From Sciurus carolinensis (lineage: Eukaryota; Chordata; Mammalia; Rodentia; Sciuridae): a DNA stretch of 64,000 nt. Position numbers and translations under genes: made by a program. Positions 10,000 through 19,315 of this stretch are shown here, one piece after another; position 1 is the first letter of the stretch, and each line of letters begins with the position of its first letter. The notes under the pieces are model-generated. The model saw only the letters and a program-made list of their open reading frames with translations. It did not search any database and was not told the origin of the DNA. The stretch spans positions 93,296,932 through 93,360,931 of the forward strand of contig NC_062232.1 of assembly GCF_902686445.1 (NCBI RefSeq), given 5' to 3'.

Positions 10000-10750
10000 A
10001 AGGGAGACTGAGACTGTGTGAATGCATATGAATATGTGTGACTATGGAAGGTAAGGCCTGAGCAATAGAAAAATTATGAAGTAAATAAAATTTATCATTG
10101 ATACACTCTGGGCTCTATGAACTGTGGGTTCCCAAATTTTCCTGCTAGACATGCCCCACAGCTGCTCAAGTCCTCTGACTATAGTACCCCCTTGAGATTT
10201 GAACCCATGCAGTGATAACTGTCCTGGATGTTTCTCTCTCCCTACCTTCGATTATAATGTGTCCGTTCCAAATCGTGTTAATTAGTTAGCACTTACTGCT
10301 TAATAACAAATCCCATTCTTGGCAGGAAAACACAAAAGTAGAAAATCAGAGCTGGATGAGACTTGGTGTAGTCTCATTTTATACCTTGGTGATCCTGAAT
10401 CCCAGAGATGGAGAGTACCCAAATCAAAGGCATAAAGCTTGTTAATGAAGGCTAACAGGTTATGTTCTCCCAAGTCCTATTTTAAATGTAGTCTTCCAGT
10501 TTTAATGTTTCAGTCCAAAGGAGTGAGTCTAATGGATTAAAAGGTATGAAAAGGTTTTGAGCCATTTGGATCTTTTAGTCCAAGTCTGTCCATCTTTTCT
10601 GCAATGGATTTGACTCCGCCTCCTGAGAAGCAAGGCATGGAAGTCCCTGTGCTTAGTGAGCATGTTATATTAGCTTGTTGTACCTGTCACATGACTGGGC
10701 TTCCTATGCTATTTGCCATAGGAACTACCTCTGGTACCTTCTCAGAAAGA
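10000..10750. other. Unassigned sequence, no gene seen
   Basis: No coding exon. A short stretch at about 10380-10440 (GATCCTGAATCCCAGAGATGG) is weakly like antisense MIR but too diverged to call. The start of the open frame at 10604 lies here, but its C-terminal half is L1. Confidence 0.4.
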
Positions 10751-10753
10751 AGT

Positions 10754-11752
10754 CAAAGAAAGAAAAGAGAGCCTACAGAGTGGGAGAAAATCTTTTCCAC
10801 GTGCACTTCAGATAGAGCACTAATCTACAAAATGTATAAAGAACTTACAAAACTCTACACCAAACTTTACACAAAGAACCCAATCAATAAATGGGCCAAG
10901 GAACTGGACAGACACTACAGAAGAAGACGACCGGTGATTGATTAATATATGAGAAAGTATTCAACATCTCTAGTAATTAGAGAAATGCAAATTAAAACTC
11001 TAAGACTTCATCTTACTCCAATGAGAATGGCTATTATCAAGAACACAAACAATAATAGATGTTGGCAATGGATGTGGGGAAAAAGGCATACCTTTACATT
11101 GCTGGTGAGGTTGCAAATTGGTGCAGCCACTCTGGAAAGCAGTGTGGAGAATCCTCAGAAAACTTGGAATGGACCCACCATTTGACCCAGTTATCCCACT
11201 CCTTGGTTTATACCCAAAGGACTTAAAATCAGCATACTACAGTGACACAGCTACATCAATGTTTATAGCAACTCAATTCACAATAGCCAGACTGTGAAAC
11301 CAGCTTAGATGCCCTTCAACAGATGAATGGATAAAGAAACTGTGGTATATATATATACAATGGAATATTATTCAGCCATAAAGAATAATAAATTATGGCA
11401 TTTGCTAATAAATGGATGGAATTGGAGACTATCTTGCTAAGTGAAATAAGGCAATCCCAAAAATCCAAAGGCCAAATATTTTCCCTGATGAGTGGATGAT
11501 GATACATAATGGGGGTGGTGGGGTGGGAAGGGAGAGAAGAATGAAGGAACTTTAGATTATGTAGAAGGAAATAAGGGTGGGGTATGAAAAATGGTGGAAT
11601 GAGATAGACATCATTACCCTGTGTACATGTATGATTACACAAATAGTATGAATCTACATCATGTACAATCATAGAAATGAGAAGATGTACTCCATTTGTA
11701 TACAATGAATTAAAATGCAGACTATAAAAATAAAAAATTTAAAAAAAGAAAA
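10754..11752 (+). mobile_element. 5'-truncated young L1 (ORF2 C-terminus and 3' UTR)
   Basis: Begins inside the ORF2 C-terminal region (peptide parts WEKIFSTCTSDRALIYKMYK and NKWAKELDRHY) and runs through GGATGTGGGGAAAAAGGCA, CTTATACCCAAAGG-like text, AATGGAATATTATTCAGCC, a G-rich 3' UTR (about 11505-11590) and an A-rich tail. Stops and shifts break ORF2 (near 10945 and 11185), so it is inactive. A possible short AAAGAA TSD is not secure. It shares its 3' UTR with the copies at 14439, 20768, 22804 and 51418. Confidence 0.92.
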
Positions 11753-12240
11753 TTCCTACCTGGGAACATAAGTCTATTGCAAGGGGTCCACACCATTTCT
11801 TGAAGCTCATTTCCATTCCCTCTCTTTTGCAAGTCACTAATGTGACTTGCCCACACAAATGGAAAGAAGCAGCTTCAGATAAAAATGCATGGGGCTGTTC
11901 CAAAGAAATTCATAGTAGGAGACCACCCAGGAATACCCTAGAAATCACACCCATCCTTGTACTTTGCTTCCTAGATTTTGTTTGCAAATTAATACAAACC
12001 AGAAAGACCATGTTGACTGGTATCATGGACCTAGGGAGACTTACAAAGATGGAGTTCAATATATCTCGGGTTCCCTTAATTTCATTGTTTACAGAAGTAT
12101 GATTCAGGTTTTGTCCTTAATAGATTACATTTCAGTGACCTTAGATCTGGGGGAAATACCCATACAGATCACCTGTTACAACCTATCTCTTGATAAAGAA
12201 TTGCTGCTTGACCAAAATTTTTCAAACTCCTCTGAGCTCT
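11753..12240. other. Unassigned sequence, possibly the start of an ERV-like block
   Basis: Two overlapping frames (11800-12102 and 11964-12248) carry no domain I recognise. The block directly precedes the LTR-like sequence at 12245, so it could be internal ERV debris, but I see no motif to support that. Confidence 0.35.
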
Positions 12241-12244
12241 CTTC

Positions 12245-12790
12245 TTAATCAGGCCTCAGCATTAGCACATGTCCTGTTTGTACTTTGAAGCCCAGTCTTA
12301 GCAAAGAATCCTGCTAAGTTATCCTCCTGTCCTTGGTAACTACCTGATCAAGTTCCTCATTCCTCACCCTTAATATCTAAGTCCATGTCCTGCCTTTATC
12401 AAGAATCCTATTAGGCCAGTTTAGCAAGAATCTCCCTACCCTTAAGGTGTCCTCTTAGTAGTGGGTGTGTTCCCCACTTACACTCTGCTCCTAGCCAATA
12501 AATCTCCACTTACCTTTGCTATATTCAGAGCTAAGCCCCCGCTTTTAGTACCAGGATTTGAACCCAGAGGCACCTAACCATTGAAACACATTCCCAGCAC
12601 TTTTTTTTATTTAGAGACAGAGTCTTGCTGAATTGCTTAGGGCCTTGCTGAGTTGCTGAGGCTGGCCTTGAACTTGTGATCCTCCTGCCTCAGCCTCCCC
12701 AGCTGCTGAATCTCTCTCTTTATCCAATAGTCTTGAGTAAAGTCTTGCTTGCTCTTTTCACAAATGTCAGAATATTACTTTTTTCTTTCA
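12245..12790 (+). repeat. Possible ERV LTR remnant split by a B1-ID SINE
   Basis: CCAATAAATCTCCACTTACC (a polyadenylation-signal region) before the SINE, and AGTCTTGAGTAAAGTCTTGC with GCTCTTTTCAC after it, resemble the R-U5 region of a retroviral LTR. The family is not recognised and the ends are uncertain. It is noncoding. Confidence 0.4.
12543..12712 (-). mobile_element. B1-ID composite SINE
   Basis: The minus strand reads GGCTGAGGCAGGAGGATCAC, AAGTTCAAGGCCAGCCTCAGC and AGCAAGACTCTGTCTCTAAA (the B1 half), then an ID half with TGGGTTCAAATCCTGG. B1 joined to ID is a known sciurid-lineage SINE type. The left B1 end is truncated. Confidence 0.88.
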
Positions 12791-12799
12791 CACTCCCAA

Positions 12800-12930
12800 T
12801 GCTAGAATCTCATCTTATTGAATCCCTCATTGGTGAAAAGCTAGGCACTGCTTGAACACTTACAGTGACAAGAAGCTCATTATTTTGACTCAGACAGTTA
12901 TGTTTGAATGGTGGTAAAAAGGTGAAAAGC
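12800..12930. repeat. Possible ancient repeat fragment
   Basis: ACTGCTTGAACACTTACAGTG followed by ACAAGAAGCTCATTATTTTG resembles a common ancient mammalian repeat of LINE-3/CR1-like appearance. The assignment is weak. Confidence 0.35.
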
Positions 12931-13033
12931 AGCTACTTATTGGAGATATCATGCACTTGGTATCAGTCAGGCCTGGGTTAGCTAGTTTTTTCCCCTTATA
13001 ACCAAACCTTCCTTTTGTTTTCATTAAACAAGA

Positions 13034-13483
13034 AGTTATGATTTAGATATGTGATGTGCCCCAAAAGCTCATGTGTGAGACAATGCAAAAACATTTCAGG
13101 GGTGATATGATTAGATTATTAGAGCTCCAACCTAATTGATGAATTAATCCATGAATATGGATTAAGAGGGTGGTAACTGTATGCAGGTAGGGTGTGGCTG
13201 GAAGAAGTAGGTCACTTGGGGCATGACTTTGGGGTACATATTTTGTCCCTGGTGAGCAGAGCTTTCTCTCTCTACTTCCTTGTTGCCATGTCCTGAACTG
13301 CTTTCCTCTGCCATATTCTTGTGCCATGATGTTCTGCCTCAGATTGGTTCCTCCAGAGTTTTGGAGTCATGCAAACTTGGAGTTAAAGTTTTGAAACTGT
13401 GAGCCCCAAGTAAACTTTTTCTCCTCTGCACTGTTTTGTCAGGTCTTTAGGTCATAGCGATGCAAAAATGTGACTAAAACACA
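13034..13483 (+). repeat. Solo MaLR-type LTR, full length
   Basis: Starts near GTTATGATTTAGATATGTG and ends TGTGACTAAAACA. The inner marks are CCCCAAAAGCTCATGTGTG, GGTACATATTTTGTCCCTGG, TGAAACTGTGAGCCCCAAG and the AGTAAAC site that replaces the usual AATAAAC. It is the same family as 8564, 36530 and 44160. Confidence 0.88.
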
Positions 13484-13484
13484 G

Positions 13485-14205
13485 CATTTTGTGAATGAAG
13501 GAGATAGGGTTACAAAGCTCTTCTAAGTAGAGGAAATAGACTATAGGAAGGTCCAGAGAAAAGATATAGGCAAGAAAGAAAAGAGTATGACAAATGTTAA
13601 GATGTAGTTTTCAAAAAAAAGATAAAAAATGATGACGCTCATACAGTCATAAAAATGGGTGTGTTAAGTAATTTAACTTCAATAGTAATAGCAAACTAGT
13701 CAGATGTTACAACTTGTTTAAAAGTACAGCACAGATTTATAGGGAGTAAAGGAATATTGAGAATAATTGCAATTAAACTTTCTTCAGGGGTTGGGAGACA
13801 GTCAACTAAATCACTGCTGAAATAATTTGTATATCTGCAATTACCTACAATTTTCAAAGAACTGCAAAGTAACTCAAAGTCAATGAACAGGGCAAGAATC
13901 TAAGAACCCAGAAAGAGTGTGCTATATAGGATGCATAGTATTAAATTGAAACACCACGTGTTTTCTCTACATATTTGAGTAATTTAAAAATAGTCCATGT
14001 GACCATGGTATAGTTCCAAGTGGCAAGTGATGATAGATAAGCAAGGTCACTTTGTAAACTGAGCTAAGTAATTCAAGCAGGGAAGTAAGGCGAGAAGATC
14101 AGATTTATGTTTTAGAAAGAGCATCTGGTTACATTATTATTGGAGGGACAAGAGATGCATGACAGAGTTAGGAAATTGTTGTAAACTGGAATCAAAACTT
14201 TGCCC
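13485..14205. other. Unassigned sequence, no gene seen
   Basis: No repeat family or exon recognised. Confidence 0.45.
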
Positions 14206-14208
14206 TAA

Positions 14209-14321
14209 CTGGTGATATATAGCTCAGTGGTAGAGTGTGTTTTTGCATGTTAGTCCCTGGTGATATATAGCTCAGTGGTAGAGTGTGTTTTGCATGTTAG
14301 GCCCTGGACTTAACTCCCAGC

Positions 14322-14322
<1 letters not shown>
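14209..14322 (+). mobile_element. ID-like SINE with internal tandem duplication
   Basis: The 5' half, GATATATAGCTCAGTGGTAG then AGTGTGTTTTGCATGTTAG and CCCTGG, occurs twice in direct repeat with a period near 47-48 bases (about 14212-14259 and 14260-14306). The second copy continues into the B box (ACTTAACTCCCAGCAA) and a CA repeat. The first copy has one extra T. Confidence 0.85.

Positions 14323-14364
<42 letters not shown>
14323..14364. repeat. (AC)21 microsatellite
   Basis: An uninterrupted AC run at the 3' end of an ID-like SINE, followed by ACCAAAAAAGCC. Confidence 0.97.
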
Positions 14365-14365
<1 letters not shown>

Positions 14366-14438
14366 AAAAAAGCCTGTTCTGCTTTTTTTTTTTTTTTTTT
14401 AGCTGTAGGTGAAGTTGTTTGTTATTGAGTCTTCTCTT

Positions 14439-14541
14439 TTTTTTTATTTATTTTTTTTTATTTTTTTACGTTTACATAGGGTAATGATGTTTATTTTATT
14501 TTTCCCCTCCCCCCCACCCCTCCCACCCCTCCCAGGGAAAA
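14439..14541 (-). mobile_element. Very short young L1 3' end
   Basis: Only the last 100 or so bases of the sciurid L1 3' UTR are present, antisense: a poly(T)-rich start, TTTACATAGGGTAATGATG and the C-rich block TCCCCTCCCCCCCACCCC. The exact 12-base TSD GAGTCTTCTCTT lies at 14427-14438 and 14542-14553. Confidence 0.92.
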
Positions 14542-14759
14542 GAGTCTTCTCTTGAAAATAAATTCTACCTTCCTTACAGGGTTGTTGTGAAGATTAGTAT
14601 TATCTATTTTCCTTCCACCTTACAACATGATTATTAGAACATTTTTATATGGAACCAAAGCTTCCTTCCTATATCCCTGAGATTTTAGAGGGTCTAGATG
14701 TGCCATTTAGAAAAATGTAAGGCTAACTCTTCTTGTTTTCACGTATTTGAAGATCTCTT

Positions 14760-14969
14760 GACCATGCCTGTAATCCCAGTAGCTCAGGAGGCTGTGGCTG
14801 GAAGATCACAAGTTCAAGACCAGCCTCAGCAACTTAGCAAGGACCTAGGTAACTTAGCAAGAATCTGTCTCAAAAGTAAAAAATAAAGAAAGGACTTGGG
14901 ATGTGGCTCAGTAATTAAGAACCCCTGGGTTCAATCCCTGGTTCAAAAAAAAAAAAAAGAAAAAAGATC
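14760..14969 (+). mobile_element. B1-ID composite SINE
   Basis: B1 half: GCCTGTAATCCCAGTAGCTC, GGAAGATCACAAGTTCAAG and CTTAGCAAGAATCTGTCTC. ID half: GGACTTGGGATGTGGCTCAG and TGGGTTCAATCCCTGG, then poly(A). The TSD GATCTCTT lies at 14752-14759 and 14970-14977. Confidence 0.93.
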
Positions 14970-15411
14970 GATCTCTTATTTTTTATTTTTCTTAAGTCTT
15001 CTTTTTTGAAACTAATGTTTCTCAGTGACTTCAGTTCTTCTCTATCCTGGACACTATCCCTCGATGAAGAGGGTATCTCTCCTAAAATAAGGAACACAAA
15101 TGAAATGGGTATAGTACTCCATGTATTGCTAAAATAATATACAGTAGAGTGAAAAAATCATTTTGTTGATCTAGATAATTAGATTATATTATTACTCATT
15201 AGCCTTTTTAGCAACCACATCATATAAGTGACTCATTTTCAGTCTATAGTTAACAGAAATGCCCAGATATTTTTCATATGAACACCTGTTTAAATGAGTT
15301 TTCTTTCATTCAGAACATATGCAATGATGTTTTCAACTTAAAAATAGGAGTTTGTTTTGCTCATTAAATTTCATTTTTGTTTATTTTGAACCAGCTTTCA
15401 AACTTATGTAT

Positions 15412-15416
15412 ACACA

Positions 15417-15451
<35 letters not shown>
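15412..15451. repeat. (CA)n microsatellite
   Basis: Near-pure CA repeat, with one G interruption at its left end. Confidence 0.97.
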
Positions 15452-15453
<2 letters not shown>

Positions 15454-15469
15454 ATTCAAACTTCACAAA

Positions 15470-15700
15470 GTAGCATAACAATGAATAGCAAATTTTCCTC
15501 CATTGGACATTCTTTCTCAATCCACTTTTCCTGAAGGAAAAATTGTTACCATTTTCTTGTACATCTGTTCAGATGTATTCATTTTCTATACAATTAAGTG
15601 TACAGTTAAAAATAAAAATGATAGCTTATGATATGCATTCGTCTGCACTTTGTTCTTTACATTTAATAATTCCAGTACAATATAAGCAGGAATTTTTTTT
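15470..15700 (-). repeat. Old L1 3' region, antisense (weak)
   Basis: AATTGTTACCATTTTCTTG, AGATGTATTCATTTTCTATAC and GCACTTTGTTCTTTACATTT follow, at high divergence, the antisense of an old L1M 3' region like the one at 52440. Confidence 0.5.
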
Positions 15701-15706
15701 TGTTTT

Positions 15707-15770
15707 TCACCACCTAGAAAGATGTTTGATATAGATAAGAGTTTCCATAAATATTTGTGGAATGCCAAAC
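15707..15770 (+). repeat. L2 LINE 3' end (weak)
   Basis: CCACCTAGAAAGATGTTTG followed by CATAAATATTTGTGGAATGCC resembles the L2 3' terminus (the ATAAATATTTGTTGAATGA region). Confidence 0.5.
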
Positions 15771-16701
15771 AGTATATTTGAAGTAGGAAAAATTTTGTGG
15801 GAATTGGATTTATGAATTAACATGGAGGAAATTATTATCTTTGTTGATTTTCCTATCCACAAACATGACACAAGAACTTACATTTTTCATCCATTTAGGC
15901 TCATTTTATGCTTTTAATAATATTTCTTAATTTTCTTCCTAAAATTCTTAAACTTCTGTTGTTAGATGTATTCTTCAGTACTTGTAGTATTCTTCGTCTA
16001 TTATAAGTAGTATCCAATTCTGTTATTTTGCTTTTGGTGTTGGTTGTTGGTATATAAGAACAATCTTTGCACATTAAATGTATATATAGTAACCTTTTAG
16101 TTTTGAAAGCTTGTAGTAGTTTTCCTTGGACGTTCTGTGTAGGCATTCATATTATCTCCAAATAATATCAGTTTTGTTTTTTCTTTCCTATATTTTGTAT
16201 TTGATTTCATCTCCTTGTTTAAATGTGTTGGCCAGATCTCCTCATATAATATTGAATAAAAACAGTGGAACTATGAATTCTTGACTTTATTCCTGACTAT
16301 AATGCAAATATTTTTAAAGAATCATCCATCAATTTATAGTTGTTATATATTAACTGATGGTTAATTTTATTGTCAAGAAAATTACTTTTTGTTCTATTTT
16401 CTGAAAGTTTTTATCCTACAATGCTGTTGATTTTTACCAAAATATTTTCTTGCTTTTTATAAGTTATTTTTCCACTTGATTTGATGGTGTTAAAAGACTT
16501 AGTAAATTTTTTCTTGCATACTAGAGCATCCTTACACTTGATATATTTGTAGATATACTGAACTTGGTTGCTATGTCCTATGTTGCTGTCTTAATATTTA
16601 GTTGAGCATTTTATGTCTGTGATCATAATTAAGATTGCCCTATAATTGTGCATTTTCATTCTATCCTTTTCTATTTTAAAAGAAAATTATTTTCTAGTGT
16701 T

Positions 16702-17064
16702 GTTGAGTCTTACCCTGTGTAGTCTGCTGTAACCAATTTCCTTAGACTGGATGGTTTCAAACAGAATGACAGAAATTTATTGTTTACAGTTCTGGACATT
16801 GAGAAGTCTAAGATTAAGTCACCAGTAAATTCAGTGTCTTATGTGGGGCCCCTTCTCCATAAATGGTGCCTTGTTCCTGTGTCCTTATGTGGCAGAAGGG
16901 GTGAAAGTTTCCCTCAAGCCTCTTATAAAAACACTAATCATATTCACGAATGCAGAGCCCTCATGACCTAATCGCCTTTTGTAGGTCCACCTTTTAAGAC
17001 TACTACAGTGGAGATTAGGTTTCAGCTTGAATTTTAGAGAAACACAAACATTCAGACTGTAGCA
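16702..17064 (-). repeat. MLT1/MST-type MaLR LTR
   Basis: Antisense marks in order: AGTCTGCTGTAACCAATTTC, ACAGAAATTTATTGTTTACAG, TCTTATAAAAACACTAATC, GCCCTCATGACCTAATCG and ACAAACATTCAGACTGTAGCA. This is the full consensus order of an MLT1/MST LTR. It is noncoding and lies within older L1 sequence. Confidence 0.9.
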
Positions 17065-17067
17065 AGC

Positions 17068-17160
17068 TGTAATTGACAAAATTTTAGTATATTTAGGGTG
17101 TACAATGAGATATTTTGATATGTATGTTGTGATATCCAAACTAAACTAGACTCGCTAAAG
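17068..17160 (-). repeat. L1MA/MB-type 3' end, antisense
   Basis: GTAATTGACAAAATTTTAG, TTTAGGGTGTACAATGAG and ATATTTTGATATGTATGTTG are the antisense of the L1MA/MB 3' terminus, the same sequence that lies in sense at 21360-21460. Confidence 0.7.
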
Positions 17161-17399
17161 AATTTAATACTTTTTCTGGAACATTTAAATAAATTAGAGA
17201 TTATATGTTTTGAAAGTTTAGTTTTGAAATTTGAGAGAATGGATTTTAAAATATTTATTCAATCTTTTAGCAATCATTGAAGGGCTAGTCGGGTTTTCTC
17301 TTTATTGGTCAGTTTGGAGTGAGTTTTCCTTAAGTTTCTTTTAATTAGAATAAAGTTCTTCATAATCTTTTTTAAGGGTTAAAAGTCTTCTCATTAAAA

Positions 17400-17592
17400 A
17401 GAAAAGAAAAGGGACCTCACAAGAATAGAAGACACCAGTAGACTTGAAGAAGAGGATCTGAGAAGGGAAGAGGGGAGGGAAAGATGGGGCACAAGGCAAT
17501 AAAACAAACAAATTATGAGTAGTGCATGTATGACTATTACAATAAATCCATTATATAAAACTGTAATGCACCAATAAAAATTTTAAAAAGAT
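17400..17592 (+). mobile_element. Probable L1-derived 3' end insertion
   Basis: A purine-rich block (about 17440-17500), then ACTATTACAATAAATCC and AATGCACCAATAAAAATTT, ending A-rich. The TSD CTTCTCATTAAAA/TTTCTCATTAAAA flanks it (about 17387-17399 and 17593-17605), so it is a retroposon. The L1 assignment is from layout only. Confidence 0.7.
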
Positions 17593-17609
17593 TTCTCATT
17601 AAAATACAT

Positions 17610-17895
17610 TTAATTAAACTGATGAGTGCATGTCATTTTGTATTATACATCTGTCCAAACCCACAGACTACATTAGGACTGAGTCCTAATATTAACTATG
17701 GTTTTTTCGTGATAATGATGTTTTAGTGTAGGTCCATTAATTACAACAAATACACCACTCTGGTGGGTGGTGCCCATTGTGGGGGAGGCTGTGCATGGGT
17801 AGGAACAGAGGTATATGACAACTTTCTGTACCTTTTTCTCAATTTTGCTGAGAACTTAAAATAGCTCTAAAAATAGTCTATTAATTTTTAAAAAA
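17610..17895 (+). repeat. Old L1 (L1MC/ME-like) 3' end
   Basis: ATACACCACTCTGGTGGGTG, GGGGGAGGCTGTGCATGGG, TTTCTCAATTTTGCTGAGAAC and AAAATAGCTCTAAAAATAGTC are the well-known 3' terminal sequence of old L1 families. Confidence 0.85.
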
Positions 17896-17904
17896 TGTGT
17901 TTAA

Positions 17905-18900
17905 GTATGGGTGAAGTTAAGCTTTCATATACTTAAAAGCACTTTTCGAATTTTTCTGTGAACTGCATGCCTATGTTGTTTGCCCATTTCTAATTGGCTT
18001 GTGTTTTCCTTAAAGATTTTTTCTCATTGATTTTTATTATATACATTTCTTATAGTCCTTTATATATAATGGATATACATCTTTGCCCCATGTTGTAAGC
18101 AGTTCCATTTTTCTTTCAATGTTTAGAATATTTAGAAATTTAAATTTTCAAATGTGACTGCCTGCATGATCCCTAAACTTTGTGTGTTACTTAAAAAGGG
18201 ATTTCTCAGTATTATATTATTTTATAAATATTCTAGCATATATTCACTTGTATTTTTATGACTTTATATCTTTAAGTCTTTATTATCTGAAATGTATTTT
18301 GGGCAAGGAGTTAGTCTATTATACTAATATCAGTTATTGAATAATTTATTTTCTGACAGATTTTAAATATCATCTATATAGTACAAAACTCCTATATGTA
18401 TAGGAGCTCTTTCTTGAACATTGTGTTCTGTTCCACTGACCTGTTTATCTGCTTATTAGCCAGTCCAATGCTGTTATAAACATCATAACTTTGTAGTAAT
18501 TTTCATTAGTTTTTTTCGCTATTGCTGCACGTTTATTTTCCAGCATTTCTTATCCAAAAAGTCCTCTTGGCATTCTCATTTGGATCACAATTTAAAAAAA
18601 AATTTTTTTTTATTGTATACAAATGGGATACATGTTGTTTCTCTATTTGTACATAGAGTCAAGGCATTGGATCACAATTAATAGAGTAAAATTTTGACTA
18701 ACATGTATATGGTTGTCTTACAATATCAAACTTGCATATTCAAGAACAGTGTATCTTTTATTCGTGCAAGATTTTATGCCTCTAATGATAGTTCAAAGGT
18801 TAAACTCGTCTTCAAAAAATTGTATACCTTTTTGTTCTAAATGAAATCTTTACCTCCACAAGATTTTCTAACAGTATGAAATCTAATAACTTCCTCATTT
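17905..18900 (-). repeat. Old L1 ORF2/3' region, antisense
   Basis: GTTTGCCCATTTCTAATTGG, ATATAATGGATATACATC, TTCTGTTCCACTGACCTG, CAATGCTGTTATAAACATC and AACTTTGTAGTAATTTTC follow antisense L1M. A very short young L1 has landed in it at 18596-18666. Confidence 0.75.
18596..18666 (-). mobile_element. Very short young L1 3' end (about 70 bases)
   Basis: Poly(T), then TTGTATACAAATGGGATAC, ATGTTGTTTCTCTATTTG and TACATAGAGTCAAGGCA, the antisense of the young L1 3' terminus. The TSD TTGGATCACAATTTAA/TTGGATCACAATTAA lies at about 18580-18595 and 18667-18681. It is among the shortest L1 insertions one can recognise. Confidence 0.92.
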
Positions 18901-18902
18901 GT

Positions 18903-18970
18903 AAATGAAGGTGTGGATCAGTGGTATTATGCTTCACTGGCATGTGAGACCCAGAGTTCAATTTCCAGGG

Positions 18971-18972
<2 letters not shown>
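18903..18972 (+). repeat. ID-like SINE, 5' body only
   Basis: GAAGGTGTGGATCAGTGG, CATGTGAGACCCAGAGTTC and AATTTCCAGGG form an eroded ID body that runs directly into a CA repeat, as at 14209. Confidence 0.65.

Positions 18973-19051
<79 letters not shown>
18973..19051. repeat. Facing (AC)19 and (TG)16 repeats
   Basis: A pure AC run (18973-19010), an 8-base spacer ATATTGTA, then a pure TG run (19019-19051). The two runs are complementary and could form a long hairpin. A 70-codon frame at 18905-19117 reads through both and is an artefact. Confidence 0.95.
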
Positions 19052-19053
<2 letters not shown>

Positions 19054-19055
19054 TT

Positions 19056-19175
19056 TTAGGTCAGGCATGATGGCGTGTGCCAGCACTTGGGAGACCAAGG
19101 CAGGAGGATCACATTAGACCAGGAGATCAAAACCAGCCTGGGCAACACAGTGAGACCCTATCTTAAAAACAAACA
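19056..19175 (+). mobile_element. B1 SINE monomer
   Basis: GGTCAGGCATGATGGCGTG, CAAGGCAGGAGGATCACATT, CCAGCCTGGGCAACACAG and TGAGACCCTATCTTAAAAAC follow the 7SL-derived B1/Alu consensus, with an A-rich tail. There is no ID half, unlike the composites at 12543, 14760 and 25510. Confidence 0.9.
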
Positions 19176-19189
19176 AAAAAATGTTTTCC

Positions 19190-19315
19190 TGATTTGTAAA
19201 CTGTTGATGATAATAATGGTTGCTAGCTTCTGTAGAAATTATAAGGAATGTAATCATGTATTTAAACTACTTTACCCAGGGCTGGGTACATAATAACCAC
19301 TCAACATTTATTTGA
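19190..19315 (+). repeat. MIR SINE 3' part
   Basis: TGTAAACTGTTGATGATAATAATGG followed by CCCAGGGCTGGGTACATAATAA and CACTCAACATTTATTTGAG follows the MIR core and 3' end in sense. Confidence 0.7.

Larger units (their letters stand above)
15890..17395 (-). repeat. Old L1 ORF2, antisense, interrupted
   Basis: CTGAAAGTTTTTATCCTACA, CACTTGATTTGATGGTG, GCATCCTTACACTTGATA and AGATTGCCCTATAATTGTG follow antisense L1 ORF2 in the right order. The sequence is interrupted by the MLT1-type LTR (16702-17064) and another L1 end (17068-17160), and seems to resume after 17165 (GGGTTTTCTCTTTATTGGTC). Heavily mutated. Confidence 0.7.

Noticed and set aside
10604..10945. A 113-codon frame starting in unassigned DNA
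   Set aside because: Its C-terminal half is L1 ORF2; the N-terminal part is flanking sequence read in frame by chance.
11753..12248. Internal ERV coding sequence
   Set aside because: No gag, pol or env motif could be identified, so only the possible LTR to the right is listed.
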